From: Zelonia costaricensis
Taxonomy: Eukaryota; Euglenozoa; Kinetoplastea; Trypanosomatida; Trypanosomatidae
DNA length: 64,000 bases
Assembly: GCA_030849075.1 (NCBI GenBank)
Contig: JASAOO010003509.1
Coordinates: forward strand, 1 to 64,000
Reading direction: 5' to 3'
In this document: in pieces, positions 40,309-50,102 of the stretch
Layout of the letters: every line of letters begins with the position of its first letter
Numbering within the stretch: the stretch's first letter is position 1
Translations under genes and position numbers: made by a program
The notes under the pieces: model-generated
What the model was told of the DNA's origin: nothing
Seen by the model: the letters and a program-made list of their open reading frames with translations, nothing else
Databases searched by the model: none

Positions 40309-42178
40309 GAGTCCCATTCTCTCTCGTCTTCGCTCTTTTGGACTCCATCACTGCTCCAGACTTCTCTTCTTGTTTTCGTCGAACTTGACATGTCTGCCGA
40401 ACGTCTTTCACGCGGTACGTCTGCGCACACACTGGGGGTGTGTCGCCTCGATGACGCACCTTCTCTCACACCTCCCCCAAACCTCCCTGCGCCCTCTCAC
40501 CCCTTCTTGTTGGGGGTTGAGTTGCTTATGGAGCCCCATTGTTCTCTTATCCGCCTCACCGCTTTGCCCACTGAAGCCCCCATTTTTTTTTTCTGGTTTG
40601 AAGGTTGTGCTTTGTTTCCGGTGCGGTGGTGAAGTGCTGTTACTTTTTTTTTTTCCTTCGCGCTTGCGTACAGCTTCGCGTCTGTCGGTGTGTGCGTTTT
40701 TGTTTTTTTTTTGGTGGTTTTCTTCTTGGTGTCCGCCTGTGTTTGTGTGTGGAGTGGGGATTGCGTGTGAGACGGGCCTGCTGACGTGCTTTTCGTTCTT
40801 TGGTAATGCACTGCTCGTCTCATTCGCTGCATCGCCCTTTGTTTGGACCGCGTATGGTGTGAGGTTTGACCAAGCAACGCAGCCTCATGTCCAGCTTTCG
40901 ACGTGGCGTGTTGTCCCCTTTCCACGGGCAACTCTTCTTCCCCCCCTCCCCCTTTATCGGCACCTCTGCCTTCTCTGCCTCCACGGGGATTCTGAAGTGG
41001 AACACTTTTCTTTTTGCGACGGTCGCGCAGCGAAGCCGCACCGTCTCAACTCCCCCCATTCGTCGTGTCCTCCAGTCTGGGAAGTCGGCGTGCAGACTCC
41101 GAAGAAGAAAAATGGGGCGCTGACCAGAAGAAAGCGAGAAGCATGAAAAAAGTAAAGAGACGGTCGCCGCGGCGCAGAGACGCAATGATCTGCTGCCAGC
41201 CCTCCGCCTATCCTCTCGCCCCCCCGTCTTCCCATGTGTTCTTGCCGAGCGGCCATAGCCGCGGGGTGAAGCGTGCGCACGTGCATCGCTTGTACGCGCG
41301 TGTGTGTGTGCGTGTGTTTGTGAGTTTCCTAATTCAACATCGGCGCAGGGTGCGCATCTCAGGAAGCAGCGTTTTTCTTTTTTTTTCCTACGAGAGCTGG
41401 TCTGCACCTGGAGTACACGCGTACGGCGGTGGCGCCAAGGAGCCGCGGAATTTCCTCTCAGAGTATTCACGATGAAAGAGAAATGAAAAAAAAATGTGGC
41501 GAGACATGAAGACAGGTACGACGACCACCGAGGCGGTCAGTATTTGTCGGCGGCCGCCGTCAGCTACGCGGCGCGCAAGGGTCAACGAAAGGCGGCGCTC
41601 ACGGATGGTGCGGGCGTTGCGTGGACGAGTTGGGGTGAGGCGGAGGATGCACTCTGTGCTGCACCAGGATGCTATTAAGCGCCCAGGAAATGACTGAAGC
41701 TCTTCTCTTCAACTAGATGTATGACGTGCTTGGGTTTAAGGGAAGAGGAAGAGTGGGGGAAGGCAGAGGGTGAGGGGCGCCACACCTTCTCGAGATGACA
41801 TGTCATCGCTCTGCAGGCGCGTCGAGGTGCTCTGCGAGTGTTTCAGCATCCAGCAGCACACCGCCACTCCTCTCGAGCCTCTTCTCTGCACCTCTTCACG
41901 CGCTTCTCCGTCGCTTTCACTCTTGCACATCCCACACCTTCTTTTTTTTCTTCTTCTTTCCCTGCCTCGTCTCCCCTTTCTGCGCCGGCCACGAACACCG
42001 CTCGCGCACCACTGTCATCAACGCGCTTTCCATTTCGTTTTGCAGGTGCATCTGTGCGCTGTGCCGAACACCGCCCCCCCCCCTCCCCCTCCCCCTTCCC
42101 CTCCACCCTCTTTCCATAGAAGCAGGAATACGCACGAAGGAGCGAGAAAAGAGGAACAACTCAAAGCAGCTTTGTGTC
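40309..42178. other. Spacer between twinfilin and the 745-residue protein gene
   Basis: 1,870 bases without a confident gene. T-runs at 40585-40593 and 40645-40654, mixed sequence from 41000, a short acceptor-like T-rich tract at 41371-41388 followed by AG near 41394, and a short coding-like stretch at about 41494-41697 with two overlapping small frames (67 codons with ATG, 60 codons without). Very pyrimidine-rich 41940-42117, ending in AG 42118-42119, the best acceptor for the next gene; AG 42044-42045 is an alternative. Confidence 0.6.
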
Positions 42179-44416
42179 ATGCCAGTCGAGGAAGACCCTA
42201 TGATGGCGCTGGTGGAGTCGTGGGACACCTACCTCGTCCCACCAACGACCACGCCGGCGCCTGCGCCGCAGCGCCGCGGCCCGCCTGCAACCGACGCGCA
42301 GCCGCCTGCCGCTTTTGAGCCGTCTGCGTGGCGCTACCACCTCACCGACGCGTGCCCGATCTTTGCGCCAGACGAACGGCGCGGTCTCGGCGCAGGCGAC
42401 CGCGCGGCCTCGTCGGCGTCTTCGTCTTCCTCCCTGTTGTGGCTGCTGACGTTGGTCAGCCGCAATGTGGAGCTCCTGCGTGCCGCGGCGCACCTCGTGC
42501 TGCAGTTCAACGCGCAGTTCGCGGCACTGCTGGCGGCGAACGAGGCTGCCGTAGGCGAGCTGCGTACGCGCCATCAGAACCAGCTCGACTCTCTCCTCGA
42601 GGTCGCCGACAGCCACGCCGGGGCGGACATGATTGTCGACACGACGGTCACGGAGCGCGTCGTGCTGCAGCAGCAGGACGAACTAGATGCGCTGGAGCGG
42701 TGCCACGCCGCAGCCGAGCTGCAGCTCGAGGCAGAGCTGCGTGAGACCTTCTGGGCATTCCTGAGCACGTCTGCTCCCGATGCCGTGGCCGCCGCGAACC
42801 GCAAGGAGCACGCGCTGGGGTGGGCCGACGGCGGCGACGCGTCTGGCGGCTTGGGCAGCCTCTACCGGGCCGAGGTGGATGTCAGTCGCTTCGCAGAGGT
42901 GCGCAAGCCTGTTCCCGCAAACCCGCGGCGTAGCAACAGCGCCGTGGCGCCCTTCTCGCCGGTCCGCATGGTCCCGGTGCGCACCATCAAGCTCAGCAAC
43001 AAGGTCGGCGACGCGTCGAATGCCGCCGCCGCTGCTGCCGCCGCCTCCACGGTGTCCAGCGCCGCACAACGCGCGAAGTCTGCGCGGCGCTCCCAGGACG
43101 CGACGCTGCAGCCCATCATCCTCGACGTTTCGCCTGTTTCAGGGCTGGCGCGGTGCGTGGGCTGCTGCACTGGCACACTGCCAGGCTCCATCGCGTCCTC
43201 GGTCTCCAGCGCGGCGGAGGAGCACCTGCTGCGGCTGGCCCACACGCGCCACTCGGTGCTGCTCTTCATTGGCGCCGAGTCCGTTGCCATGGACGTGCTG
43301 CAGAGCTGCCGGGCACCGGAGCTGCTGCTGGGGGCTGCACACAGCTGCCAGGACCGGTTCCAGCCGCTGCCCAGCCACCCACTCCTGCGCGTTCTCTTCA
43401 CGACCCGATTGTGGGGAGCGAACATCGTGCTGCTCTGGAGCCCCGCCCAGGAGGGGGCGAGCGCGGCCGCGCAGACCGTCGTCGAGGACGCGCTGGAGCT
43501 GGCGTACGCCTGGGACGCGGACATGTTCTCGGTTGCGGTGCTCGAGGGAGCGCGACTGCCTCACTACGCGCTGGCCGCCGGAGGTGGAGGCGCGGGCAGC
43601 GCATCACCGGCGTTCTCATTTGCATCGTCCGCCGCATCGGCGTCCGCGGCGTTTCTCGCCTCACAGGCGGTCTCCATGGAAGTGCTGCGGCAGCTAAGCA
43701 ACGGTGTCACCCGCGAGCTGCTCGACACCGCCGGCACTCGCCGGACGCGGCGCTGGCAAGGAGCGGCGACGTGGATGCAACAGGGCATCGGCAGCGGCGG
43801 AGCGGCCACCGTCGGCTCGCACATGTGCCCCCGCGCGGTGGGTGTGCTCTACTCGAGTCAGAACGCCGTGCCACCGCGTCAGTCATCGCCGCCTGGCCGG
43901 CAAACCGCTGCGTCCCCACTTCGCGAGAACGCGTCGATTACATCGATGTCGTCGCCGTCGTCGCCGGCGTCGCCCATCACCGCCTTCCGCGGACCCTCCG
44001 TCACCTTCAACACGCCCATGGCCATCCGCGCGTTTCTGCCGCTGGCGGAGGAGTACTTCGTGCGTGGCCGGCCGGACACGGCAGTGGGATCGCCGTCCGC
44101 TGACGAGGCGGCGTCGCCACTCGGCGCCTCGCTCCACCGCGACCGCGGCGGCCCACACGGTGGACTGCGCCGCTCGCCATCCCGCTCCGCCGTGGACGGC
44201 GAGGACGATGATGACAGCTCCTTCAATAGCGATACCGAGCCGCGCTTCTCGCACAGCAGCTTCACCCGCACCTCGCCGCACGCTTCTTCTGCTGCGCTGG
44301 ATGCGATGGGCGCCAGCCACGCGGACAGGGTAGCCGGCCTTGTCCGGCAGCGCGAGACGATGAGCCTCGAGTCGCTCATCCAGTACGCCTTCGGAGAGTT
44401 TGCCGAAACCCTCTGA
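42179..44416 (+). CDS. Large hypothetical protein with coiled coil and disordered C-terminus
   Basis: 745 residues, not recognised. Residues 20-60 are Pro/Ala-rich. Residues about 85-200 contain a helical, partly coiled-coil region rich in Glu/Leu/Ala. A basic Ser/Ala-rich linker follows. Residues about 320-480 look globular, with hydrophobic strands (VLLFIGAES, RVLFTTRLWGANIVLLW) and regular spacing. The last 200 residues are Ser/Pro/Asp-rich and probably disordered, ending in a short conserved-looking helix (MSLESLIQYAFGEFAETL). No membrane segment or catalytic motif. The open frame extends to an ATG at 41795, but that extension translates the polypyrimidine tract (poly-Phe, poly-Pro), so the start is ATG 42179. 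A strong G-rich tract begins two bases after the stop. Confidence 0.75.
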   Translation: MPVEEDPMMALVESWDTYLVPPTTTPAPAPQRRGPPATDAQPPAAFEPSAWRYHLTDACPIFAPDERRGLGAGDRAASSASSSSSLLWLLTLVSRNVELLRAAAHLVLQFNAQFAALLAANEAAVGELRTRHQNQLDSLLEVADSHAGADMIVDTTVTERVVLQQQDELDALERCHAAAELQLEAELRETFWAFLSTSAPDAVAAANRKEHALGWADGGDASGGLGSLYRAEVDVSRFAEVRKPVPANPRRSNSAVAPFSPVRMVPVRTIKLSNKVGDASNAAAAAAAASTVSSAAQRAKSARRSQDATLQPIILDVSPVSGLARCVGCCTGTLPGSIASSVSSAAEEHLLRLAHTRHSVLLFIGAESVAMDVLQSCRAPELLLGAAHSCQDRFQPLPSHPLLRVLFTTRLWGANIVLLWSPAQEGASAAAQTVVEDALELAYAWDADMFSVAVLEGARLPHYALAAGGGGAGSASPAFSFASSAASASAAFLASQAVSMEVLRQLSNGVTRELLDTAGTRRTRRWQGAATWMQQGIGSGGAATVGSHMCPRAVGVLYSSQNAVPPRQSSPPGRQTAASPLRENASITSMSSPSSPASPITAFRGPSVTFNTPMAIRAFLPLAEEYFVRGRPDTAVGSPSADEAASPLGASLHRDRGGPHGGLRRSPSRSAVDGEDDDDSSFNSDTEPRFSHSSFTRTSPHASSAALDAMGASHADRVAGLVRQRETMSLESLIQYAFGEFAETL

Positions 44417-44417
44417 T

Positions 44418-44448
44418 AGGGGGCGGGGAAGGGGGGGAGGGGAGGGGG
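44418..44448 (+). other. G-rich tract at stop codon, candidate G-quadruplex
   Basis: Five G-runs of four to seven bases with one- or two-base loops on the transcribed strand, beginning two bases after the TGA of the 745-residue protein. The shortest loops of any G-tract in the window, so the best quadruplex candidate. Confidence 0.6.
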
Positions 44449-44617
44449 CCACCGCGCGGTTGCAGCCGGTCAGGGGCCCGTGCATCGGTTCAGTCACGGC
44501 GGTATCGTTTTGCTTTTTTTTTTTCTGGTTTCTCCGTAGTTTTATCGCTCGGTGTTGTGTCGTCTGCGAGAGGCTTCCTCGGCAACTTCTTTGTGTTGTG
44601 TGCCCTACCGCCCATCG

Positions 44618-44644
44618 TCCTCCTCCTCCTCCTCCTCCTCCTCC
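44618..44644 (+). repeat. TCC trinucleotide array
   Basis: Nine TCC units leading into CT repeats; a pure pyrimidine microsatellite. Confidence 0.88.
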
Positions 44645-45487
44645 CTCTCTCTCTCGCTCGTCTCTGCTGTTGTTGCCTCGCCTTGGTTCCGTGGTGGTCT
44701 GGGTCGTAGGCCACAGCTCGAACGCACACCGGAGACACCACACTTCCGGAATGGCGTCTTGGGTAGGCTCGAATATCCATGCATGATTTTGCAATGAAAG
44801 CTTGTGAGTGTGAGGGGTTGCCGCCGCGGCAGTTGCCGAGCCTTCATCCACCACAAGCGGTGGAAGGAGGGAAATTAACCTCATGGGCGTCTCCTCCATG
44901 CACGCCACGCCGGTGTGCAACTGCGACAGCACTTCGCTTCTTCGCAGCGATCGTCGGCCTTGGCAAGCGTTGCCCTGCGTTTGCGCCATCTTCCCTCTTC
45001 CCACCGCTCTCGCTTGTCTTGTCTTGTTCCACGGCTGACCTCCACGCGTCCACGTTCTCTTGTGCCCACCTCCGCGCGATAACTTGCGGTGTTAGTTGCC
45101 CTGCGCCCCCCCCCCACCCACCCACCTCCCCCCGCCTTGTGCCAACGTGAACGACGTGCGGCTGGCCAACGCCACTCGGCAGACTCACAGGTTACACTGC
45201 TTAGACTTCCCTTCGGCTGCCACTCCTTCATCAGCGTCTCTTTCTTTTTCTTTTTCTTTTCTACAGTTCCTCTTTCCACCTCACCGACACCAAAACACTC
45301 TGGCGTGCCCTTCAGCTCGCTTCGCGGTCCCGTTGAGCGGCGCACCCCACATTTGTAAACCATCACGGGGTGTCCCAGCCGCCTTCTCCTGGCAGAGCCA
45401 GCGACAACGGGCTATCGATTCTCTGACGGCTCTTTGCCTTTCACCACACTAACACACACACGATACCAACAAAGCCCGTTGCGTATC

Positions 45488-47179
45488 ATGGCGACACAGA
45501 CGCGCTTGTCGTCCGCCGCGGTTTCGGCCACAGGCTCGGCCGCAGCGGGCGCAGCCACGCCGTCCAACGGCAGCTCTGCCGCGGCGCAGGCCGCGCTGCA
45601 GAAGGAGGACGCGTGGGACCGCCACATTGAGAACACGCTGCTGCAGCTCAGCCAAATGTACTCCAACCGCATCGAGCCGGTGGAGGCGCGGTACGACTAC
45701 AATGTCTTCCAGCCCACCTGGTTTGCCGAGTCCATCAAGCAGAAGAAGCCCTTCGTCACCTTCCTCGGTCCCTTCTCGTCTGGCAAGTCGTCCTTCATCA
45801 ACTACCTCCTGCAAGGCAACCACCTCCTCACCGGGCCGCAGCCGGTGACGGACAAGTTCACGGTGGTCATGTACGGTGAGCGGTCGCAGCAGATCCCCGG
45901 CAGCGTGCTCATGGCCGACAGCCGCCTCCCATTCCGCGGCCTCTCGCAGTTTGGCGACTCCTTTTCCGAGAACTTCGCCGGCGTCCTGGCCCAGCACCCC
46001 ATCCTCCGCTCCGTCTCCTTTGTGGATACGCCCGGCATTCTCGAAGCCGCCGGCGAAACCCACTCGCGCCGTTACGACTACGTGGAGGTGTGCCGATGGT
46101 TTGTGGAGAAGAGCGACCTCGTCTTCTTCCTCTTCGACCCCACCAAGCTGGACGCCGGGCCGGAGCTGCGGCAGATCTTCAGCAAGGCGCTGCGCAACCA
46201 GGAGAGCAAGATCCGCATTGTCATGAACAAGGCGGACTCGGTGCGGCCGCAGGAGCTGATGCGAGTGTACGGCTCCCTGTACTGGAACCTGTCCAACCTC
46301 GTCCGCTCCACCGAGCCACCGCGGCTGTACGTGTCGAGCTTCTGGGACAAGCCGTACCGCGACGGCACCGACCACGCGCTCTTCGTGAAGGAGAAGGAGG
46401 ACCTCCTGTACGAGCTGATTGTCACGATTCCGCTGCAGTCGCTGGACCGCCGCGTCACGTCAATGATGCGGCGCGCAAGCGACGTGCTCCTCTTCGCCCT
46501 CATCTGCGCCACGTACCGCACGCGGCTGCCGGCCGTCTTCGGCAAGTCCAAAGCGAAGGAGCGCTTTTTTGACGAGTACAGCACCATCGTCAAGGACCTC
46601 TCCGCGCGCTACCACGTCAGCGAGAACAACTTTCCCCTGTGCGGGGACGTGCACACGTTCCTGAACAAGGTGGACTCGAAGGATTTCCCTGACATCGAGA
46701 AGCTGGAGAAGAAGGGCTGGATCAGCCTCCTGAAGAGCTCCATTGAAACAGACCTGCCCCGGCTGCTGCAGCCCATCAAGGAACACACCATGGGCGACCC
46801 GCGCGAGCGCCGCAGCGCCATCATGCTGCAACGCAAGTACATTCAGCGCCAAGCGGCCACCGCGCCGGCCGCCGCGTCGACGCCGACGTTTCCGGGGCCG
46901 CACCAGGGCGGTGCCGGCGGCGCGGCTCGCGGGACGGACAGCATGGCCCAGCCAGCCCCCGCCGCACCGCCTGCCTCTGCCGCCGACACGCAGGCGCAGA
47001 TGATGCGCATGATGCAGCAGATGATGGCTACGCAGCAGCAGCAGCAACAGCAGGGGTCGGCGCCACCCGCTGCACAGCCCGCGAACAATCAAATGCAGCT
47101 GATGATGATGCAGAACATGATGGCCATGATGCAGCAGCAGATGCAGCAGCAGCAACAGCAGCCGTCGCAACAACCCTAG
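45488..47179 (+). CDS. EHD/dynamin-family GTPase without EH domain
   Basis: 563 residues. EHD proteins are membrane-remodelling ATPases/GTPases of endocytic recycling. After an Ala/Ser-rich N-terminus comes the dynamin-like G domain: P-loop GPFSSGKSS at 94-102, G3 DTPG at 180-183 and G4 NKAD at 247-250. EHD-typical blocks follow, such as RVYGSLYWNLS and YVSSFWDKPY, and then the helical region to about residue 460. The family's C-terminal EH domain is absent; instead the last 75 or so residues are a Met/Gln-rich tail with a seven-Gln run and many Met-Met pairs. The frame upstream of ATG 45488 reaches only a TTG, so this ATG is the start. Role inferred: endocytosis or recycling at the flagellar pocket, possibly alongside the AP-2 adaptor encoded 13 kb to the left; that proximity is probably chance. 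Confidence 0.88.
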   Translation: MATQTRLSSAAVSATGSAAAGAATPSNGSSAAAQAALQKEDAWDRHIENTLLQLSQMYSNRIEPVEARYDYNVFQPTWFAESIKQKKPFVTFLGPFSSGKSSFINYLLQGNHLLTGPQPVTDKFTVVMYGERSQQIPGSVLMADSRLPFRGLSQFGDSFSENFAGVLAQHPILRSVSFVDTPGILEAAGETHSRRYDYVEVCRWFVEKSDLVFFLFDPTKLDAGPELRQIFSKALRNQESKIRIVMNKADSVRPQELMRVYGSLYWNLSNLVRSTEPPRLYVSSFWDKPYRDGTDHALFVKEKEDLLYELIVTIPLQSLDRRVTSMMRRASDVLLFALICATYRTRLPAVFGKSKAKERFFDEYSTIVKDLSARYHVSENNFPLCGDVHTFLNKVDSKDFPDIEKLEKKGWISLLKSSIETDLPRLLQPIKEHTMGDPRERRSAIMLQRKYIQRQAATAPAAASTPTFPGPHQGGAGGAARGTDSMAQPAPAAPPASAADTQAQMMRMMQQMMATQQQQQQQGSAPPAAQPANNQMQLMMMQNMMAMMQQQMQQQQQQPSQQP

Positions 47180-47831
47180 TCGTCTCGACATCAGTTGTGC
47201 TGAGACGCAGCGGGAGCACTAGCGGAGGGGGGGGGGCGGGGGAGGGCATCGGAAATGCGCTTCCGCCCGCTTGCCGCCCCCACCTCACGCGTCTTTCCAT
47301 TTCTACCTTGCGTGTACTCTATGTCCTGGAAAAAAAGAAGCGAAGCAAAGGACAGGAAAGAGCAGCTGCCACAGACGCAGTGAACTGGTGCTGGCTACGC
47401 TGAGCCCCACGTGGAGGACGCGCTGGCGCTTTGCAGTGGACGGATCCCCTTCATCGCGCCTCCTTTTCCAGGCTCGGCGAGTGCGATGCCATGAAAGGGG
47501 GGCAACGGAGAGACGAAGTTCCCGCGGCCGTGTGTCGCCGTTTACGGAGCATTGATGTGCCTGTACCCTGCATCTACACCGAGACGGTCACAGGCGCACC
47601 AACGGGGGTCTCGTCAGGCGAGACGTCCAGGTCATCATCGCTGCTCTGCTCTCGTTCGGCAGCCTTGTCAAGCCTCACCGCTCCTTGTCTTCAACTTTCC
47701 TGCCGCCGCACTGCTTGGATCTCTTTCCCCTGTCGCAAAACGCGGGCCCCGCCCCGCCCCCCCTCCCCCCCTTGTGCACTCGACTACGCGCTCCCTCCTC
47801 CTCAGCGGACGCGTGCGCCTGTCTTCAGCTG
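47180..47831. other. Spacer between the EHD-like and PRP43-like genes
   Basis: 652 bases without a gene. A G-rich tract (47225-47246) lies about 45 bases after the stop. Pyrimidine-rich sequence at 47750-47803 ends in AG 47804-47805, the candidate acceptor, 27 bases before the helicase ATG. Confidence 0.6.
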
Positions 47832-50102
47832 ATGTCCCTCAAGCGCCTGCGCGAGGATGGGGGTGACGGCGGCGAGGTGTCCGCCCTCCATGCAGCGCCG
47901 GGTCGGCCAGGCACCACCACCAGCGCGGAGGCACTCCCCGCACTGGCACAGTGCAACCCCCTCACGCAGCAGCCCTTCTCTGCCCGCTACCGGCGGCTGC
48001 TCGAGGCGCGGCAGCGACTGCCCGTCTTTGAAAAGCGACACCTCATCCAGGAGACGGTGCGCCAACACCCCGTCACCCTCCTCGTAGGTGAGACCGGCAG
48101 CGGCAAGACGACGCAGGTGCCGCATTTCCTGGCCGAGGTGCGAGGCGCCTTCCCCGGCCTCATCGCCTGCACGCAGCCGCGCCGCATCGCCGCCATCTCT
48201 GTCGCGACGCGTGTTGCGGAGGAGATGGATGTGCACCTCGGCGCGCACGTCGGCTACCACGTCCGCTTCGACTCGCGCCAGTGCGACGCCACGCGGGTGC
48301 TGTACATGACGGACGGCATGCTCCTCCGCGAGGCCTTCACGGACCGCGACTTGGGCAGGTACAGCGTTGTGGTTGTCGATGAGGCGCACGAGCGGACCAT
48401 CGACACGGACATCGTGCTGGGGCTGCTCAAGCAGCTGCTCGCCCGCCGCCCCGACTTCCGCCTGGTGGTCATGTCAGCCACGCTGGACGTGGCCAAGATC
48501 CAGCACTACTTCACTGGCGCCCCGCTTGTCCACGTATCGGGCCGCATGTACGACGTGGAGGTTCTCTACACGCCACAGCCGGTGCCCGACTACGTGGAGG
48601 CGACGGTGTCGTGTGTCCGGCAGCTGCACGAGCGCGAGCCCGCCGGCGACGTTCTCTGCTTTCTCACGGGGGAGGCGGAGATTGAGCGGGCGGTGGCGGC
48701 ACTTCAGAGTGCGCTGGGCCTTCCGTCAGCGCTTCCACAGAGCGACGCAGAGTCCGGCGCGGAGTCGTCGACGCGAGCGGCAACAGAGACGACAACCCTC
48801 GCACCGCCGCACCCCAGCAGCGCCGTAGTGCTGCCCCTCTATGGCTCGCTGAGTCTCAAGGACCAGCAGAAGGTGTTCGCCGCCTACCCGCCTGACGTGC
48901 GCAAGATTGTGCTTGCCACCAACATCGCCGAGACGTCTGTGACGATTGACGGCATTGTCTACGTCGTGGACTGCGGCTACCAGAAGCAGAGCCTGTACAA
49001 CTCCGAGGCACGCGTCGACTACCTCTTGCCCGCCGTCATCAGCAAGGCCTCAGCCGAGCAGCGCAAGGGTCGCGCTGGCCGCACGCGGCCCGGCAAGTGC
49101 ATTCGCCTCTTCACCACGACCGACTACGCCAGCTTCCCGGACCAGACCCACCCGGAGGTACTGCGCACGAACATCGTCAACACGGTGCTTCTGCTCCTCA
49201 CCCTCGGCGTTGCGAACCCGTGCGAATTCCCATTCATTGACCCGCCCTCGGACCAGGGCATGAGCGATGCCTTCTACCAGCTGCTGTACTTCGGCGCCGT
49301 GGACGGCGACCTCGCGCTGACGGACTTCGGGCGGCAGATGGCCGCCTTCCCGGTCGACGCGTGTCTTTCGCGCATGCTGCTCATGGCGCCCAAGCACGGC
49401 TGCGGGGCCGACGCGGCGGTCGTGGCTGCGATGCTGGAGTCGGGCAACGCGTTCAGCCGCCCAGCGTCGCGGTCCAGCGAGGCTCGCGAGGCGCACGCCC
49501 GCTTCGAGGACGCCACCGGCGACCACGTCACGCTGTTCCGCGTCTTTCACGCGTACTTTGCGCACCAGCAGAACGGGGCTCGCTTCTGCTACGAGAACTA
49601 CCTCCGCCACCAGACGCTGCAGCAGGCGGTGCAGATCTACAACCAGCTGCGCCGGCTGATGGGCCAGCAGAAGGTGCCGGTGCAGTCCACCTACGTCCCG
49701 GAGCGAGGCTACGTCGACACGGTGGCTCTCCGCAAGGCCGTGCTGGAGGGCTTCTTCACCCAGGTGGCGTTCCTGCCACCCGCGGCGCCGCCGGACCCGC
49801 GCAAGGCGGCTGGTGACTCGAGCACGGGCGCGTACCGCACGGTGCGCGACGCCTTGTCCGTGGCGTTGCACCGCCAGTCGGTGCTCGCCGCAACACGCGA
49901 CAGGGTGCGGGCGCTGCCGAAGTGGATCGTGTTTGACCGCCTCGAGGTGCAGGGTGATGCCGGGACGTTCATCAGGACCGCCTCAGCGGTGGAGGTGGGT
50001 TGGCTGCTCAGCGTGAGCGACCTTTTTACCGACGTCAGCGAGATTCCAGACGGTGAGATTGCGCAGGCGCTGCGCCGAGCCATGGAAGCCGCGTCGCCGT
50101 GA
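47832..50102 (+). CDS. PRP43: DEAH-box RNA helicase, PRP43/DHX15 type
   Basis: 756 residues, close to yeast Prp43 (767). Prp43 releases the intron-lariat spliceosome and works in ribosome biogenesis, activated by G-patch proteins. Motifs: Walker A GETGSGKTT (86-94), motif Ia TQPRRIAA, DEAH (183-186), SAT (215-217), motif V TNIAETSVTIDG, and motif VI QRKGRAGR (410-417), then winged-helix, ratchet (HA2) and OB-fold regions. The short N-terminus with NPLTQQPFSARYRRLLEAR mirrors the Prp43 NPFTG...Y block just before the helicase core and argues against Prp2, Prp16 or Prp22. A Ser/Thr/Ala-rich insertion (about 300-325) interrupts RecA domain 2. Nearly all trypanosomatid splicing is trans-splicing, so the natural substrate here would include the Y-branched SL intermediate. 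Start ATG 47832; the upstream in-frame TTG at 47685 lies in pyrimidine-rich sequence. Confidence 0.9.
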   Translation: MSLKRLREDGGDGGEVSALHAAPGRPGTTTSAEALPALAQCNPLTQQPFSARYRRLLEARQRLPVFEKRHLIQETVRQHPVTLLVGETGSGKTTQVPHFLAEVRGAFPGLIACTQPRRIAAISVATRVAEEMDVHLGAHVGYHVRFDSRQCDATRVLYMTDGMLLREAFTDRDLGRYSVVVVDEAHERTIDTDIVLGLLKQLLARRPDFRLVVMSATLDVAKIQHYFTGAPLVHVSGRMYDVEVLYTPQPVPDYVEATVSCVRQLHEREPAGDVLCFLTGEAEIERAVAALQSALGLPSALPQSDAESGAESSTRAATETTTLAPPHPSSAVVLPLYGSLSLKDQQKVFAAYPPDVRKIVLATNIAETSVTIDGIVYVVDCGYQKQSLYNSEARVDYLLPAVISKASAEQRKGRAGRTRPGKCIRLFTTTDYASFPDQTHPEVLRTNIVNTVLLLLTLGVANPCEFPFIDPPSDQGMSDAFYQLLYFGAVDGDLALTDFGRQMAAFPVDACLSRMLLMAPKHGCGADAAVVAAMLESGNAFSRPASRSSEAREAHARFEDATGDHVTLFRVFHAYFAHQQNGARFCYENYLRHQTLQQAVQIYNQLRRLMGQQKVPVQSTYVPERGYVDTVALRKAVLEGFFTQVAFLPPAAPPDPRKAAGDSSTGAYRTVRDALSVALHRQSVLAATRDRVRALPKWIVFDRLEVQGDAGTFIRTASAVEVGWLLSVSDLFTDVSEIPDGEIAQALRRAMEAASP

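Larger units (their letters stand above)
44417..45487. other. Spacer between the 745-residue protein and EHD-like genes
   Basis: 1,071 bases without a gene. It opens with a G-rich tract (44418-44448), followed by a T-run, a TCC array (44618-44644), a short hairpin-forming sequence near 44841-44866, then CT-rich sequence. The tract at 45241-45260 with AG 45265-45266 is a textbook trans-splice acceptor for the EHD-like gene. Confidence 0.65.

Noticed and set aside
41795..42178. N-terminal extension of the 745-residue protein from ATG 41795
   Set aside because: The extension encodes poly-Phe and poly-Pro from the polypyrimidine tract, and the likely splice acceptor (42118-42119) would remove that ATG.
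42179..44416. Possible remote similarity of the 745-residue protein to C12orf4/FERRY3 (DUF2362)
   Set aside because: Only a vague pattern of hydrophobic strands in residues 320-480; not enough to propose without a profile search.
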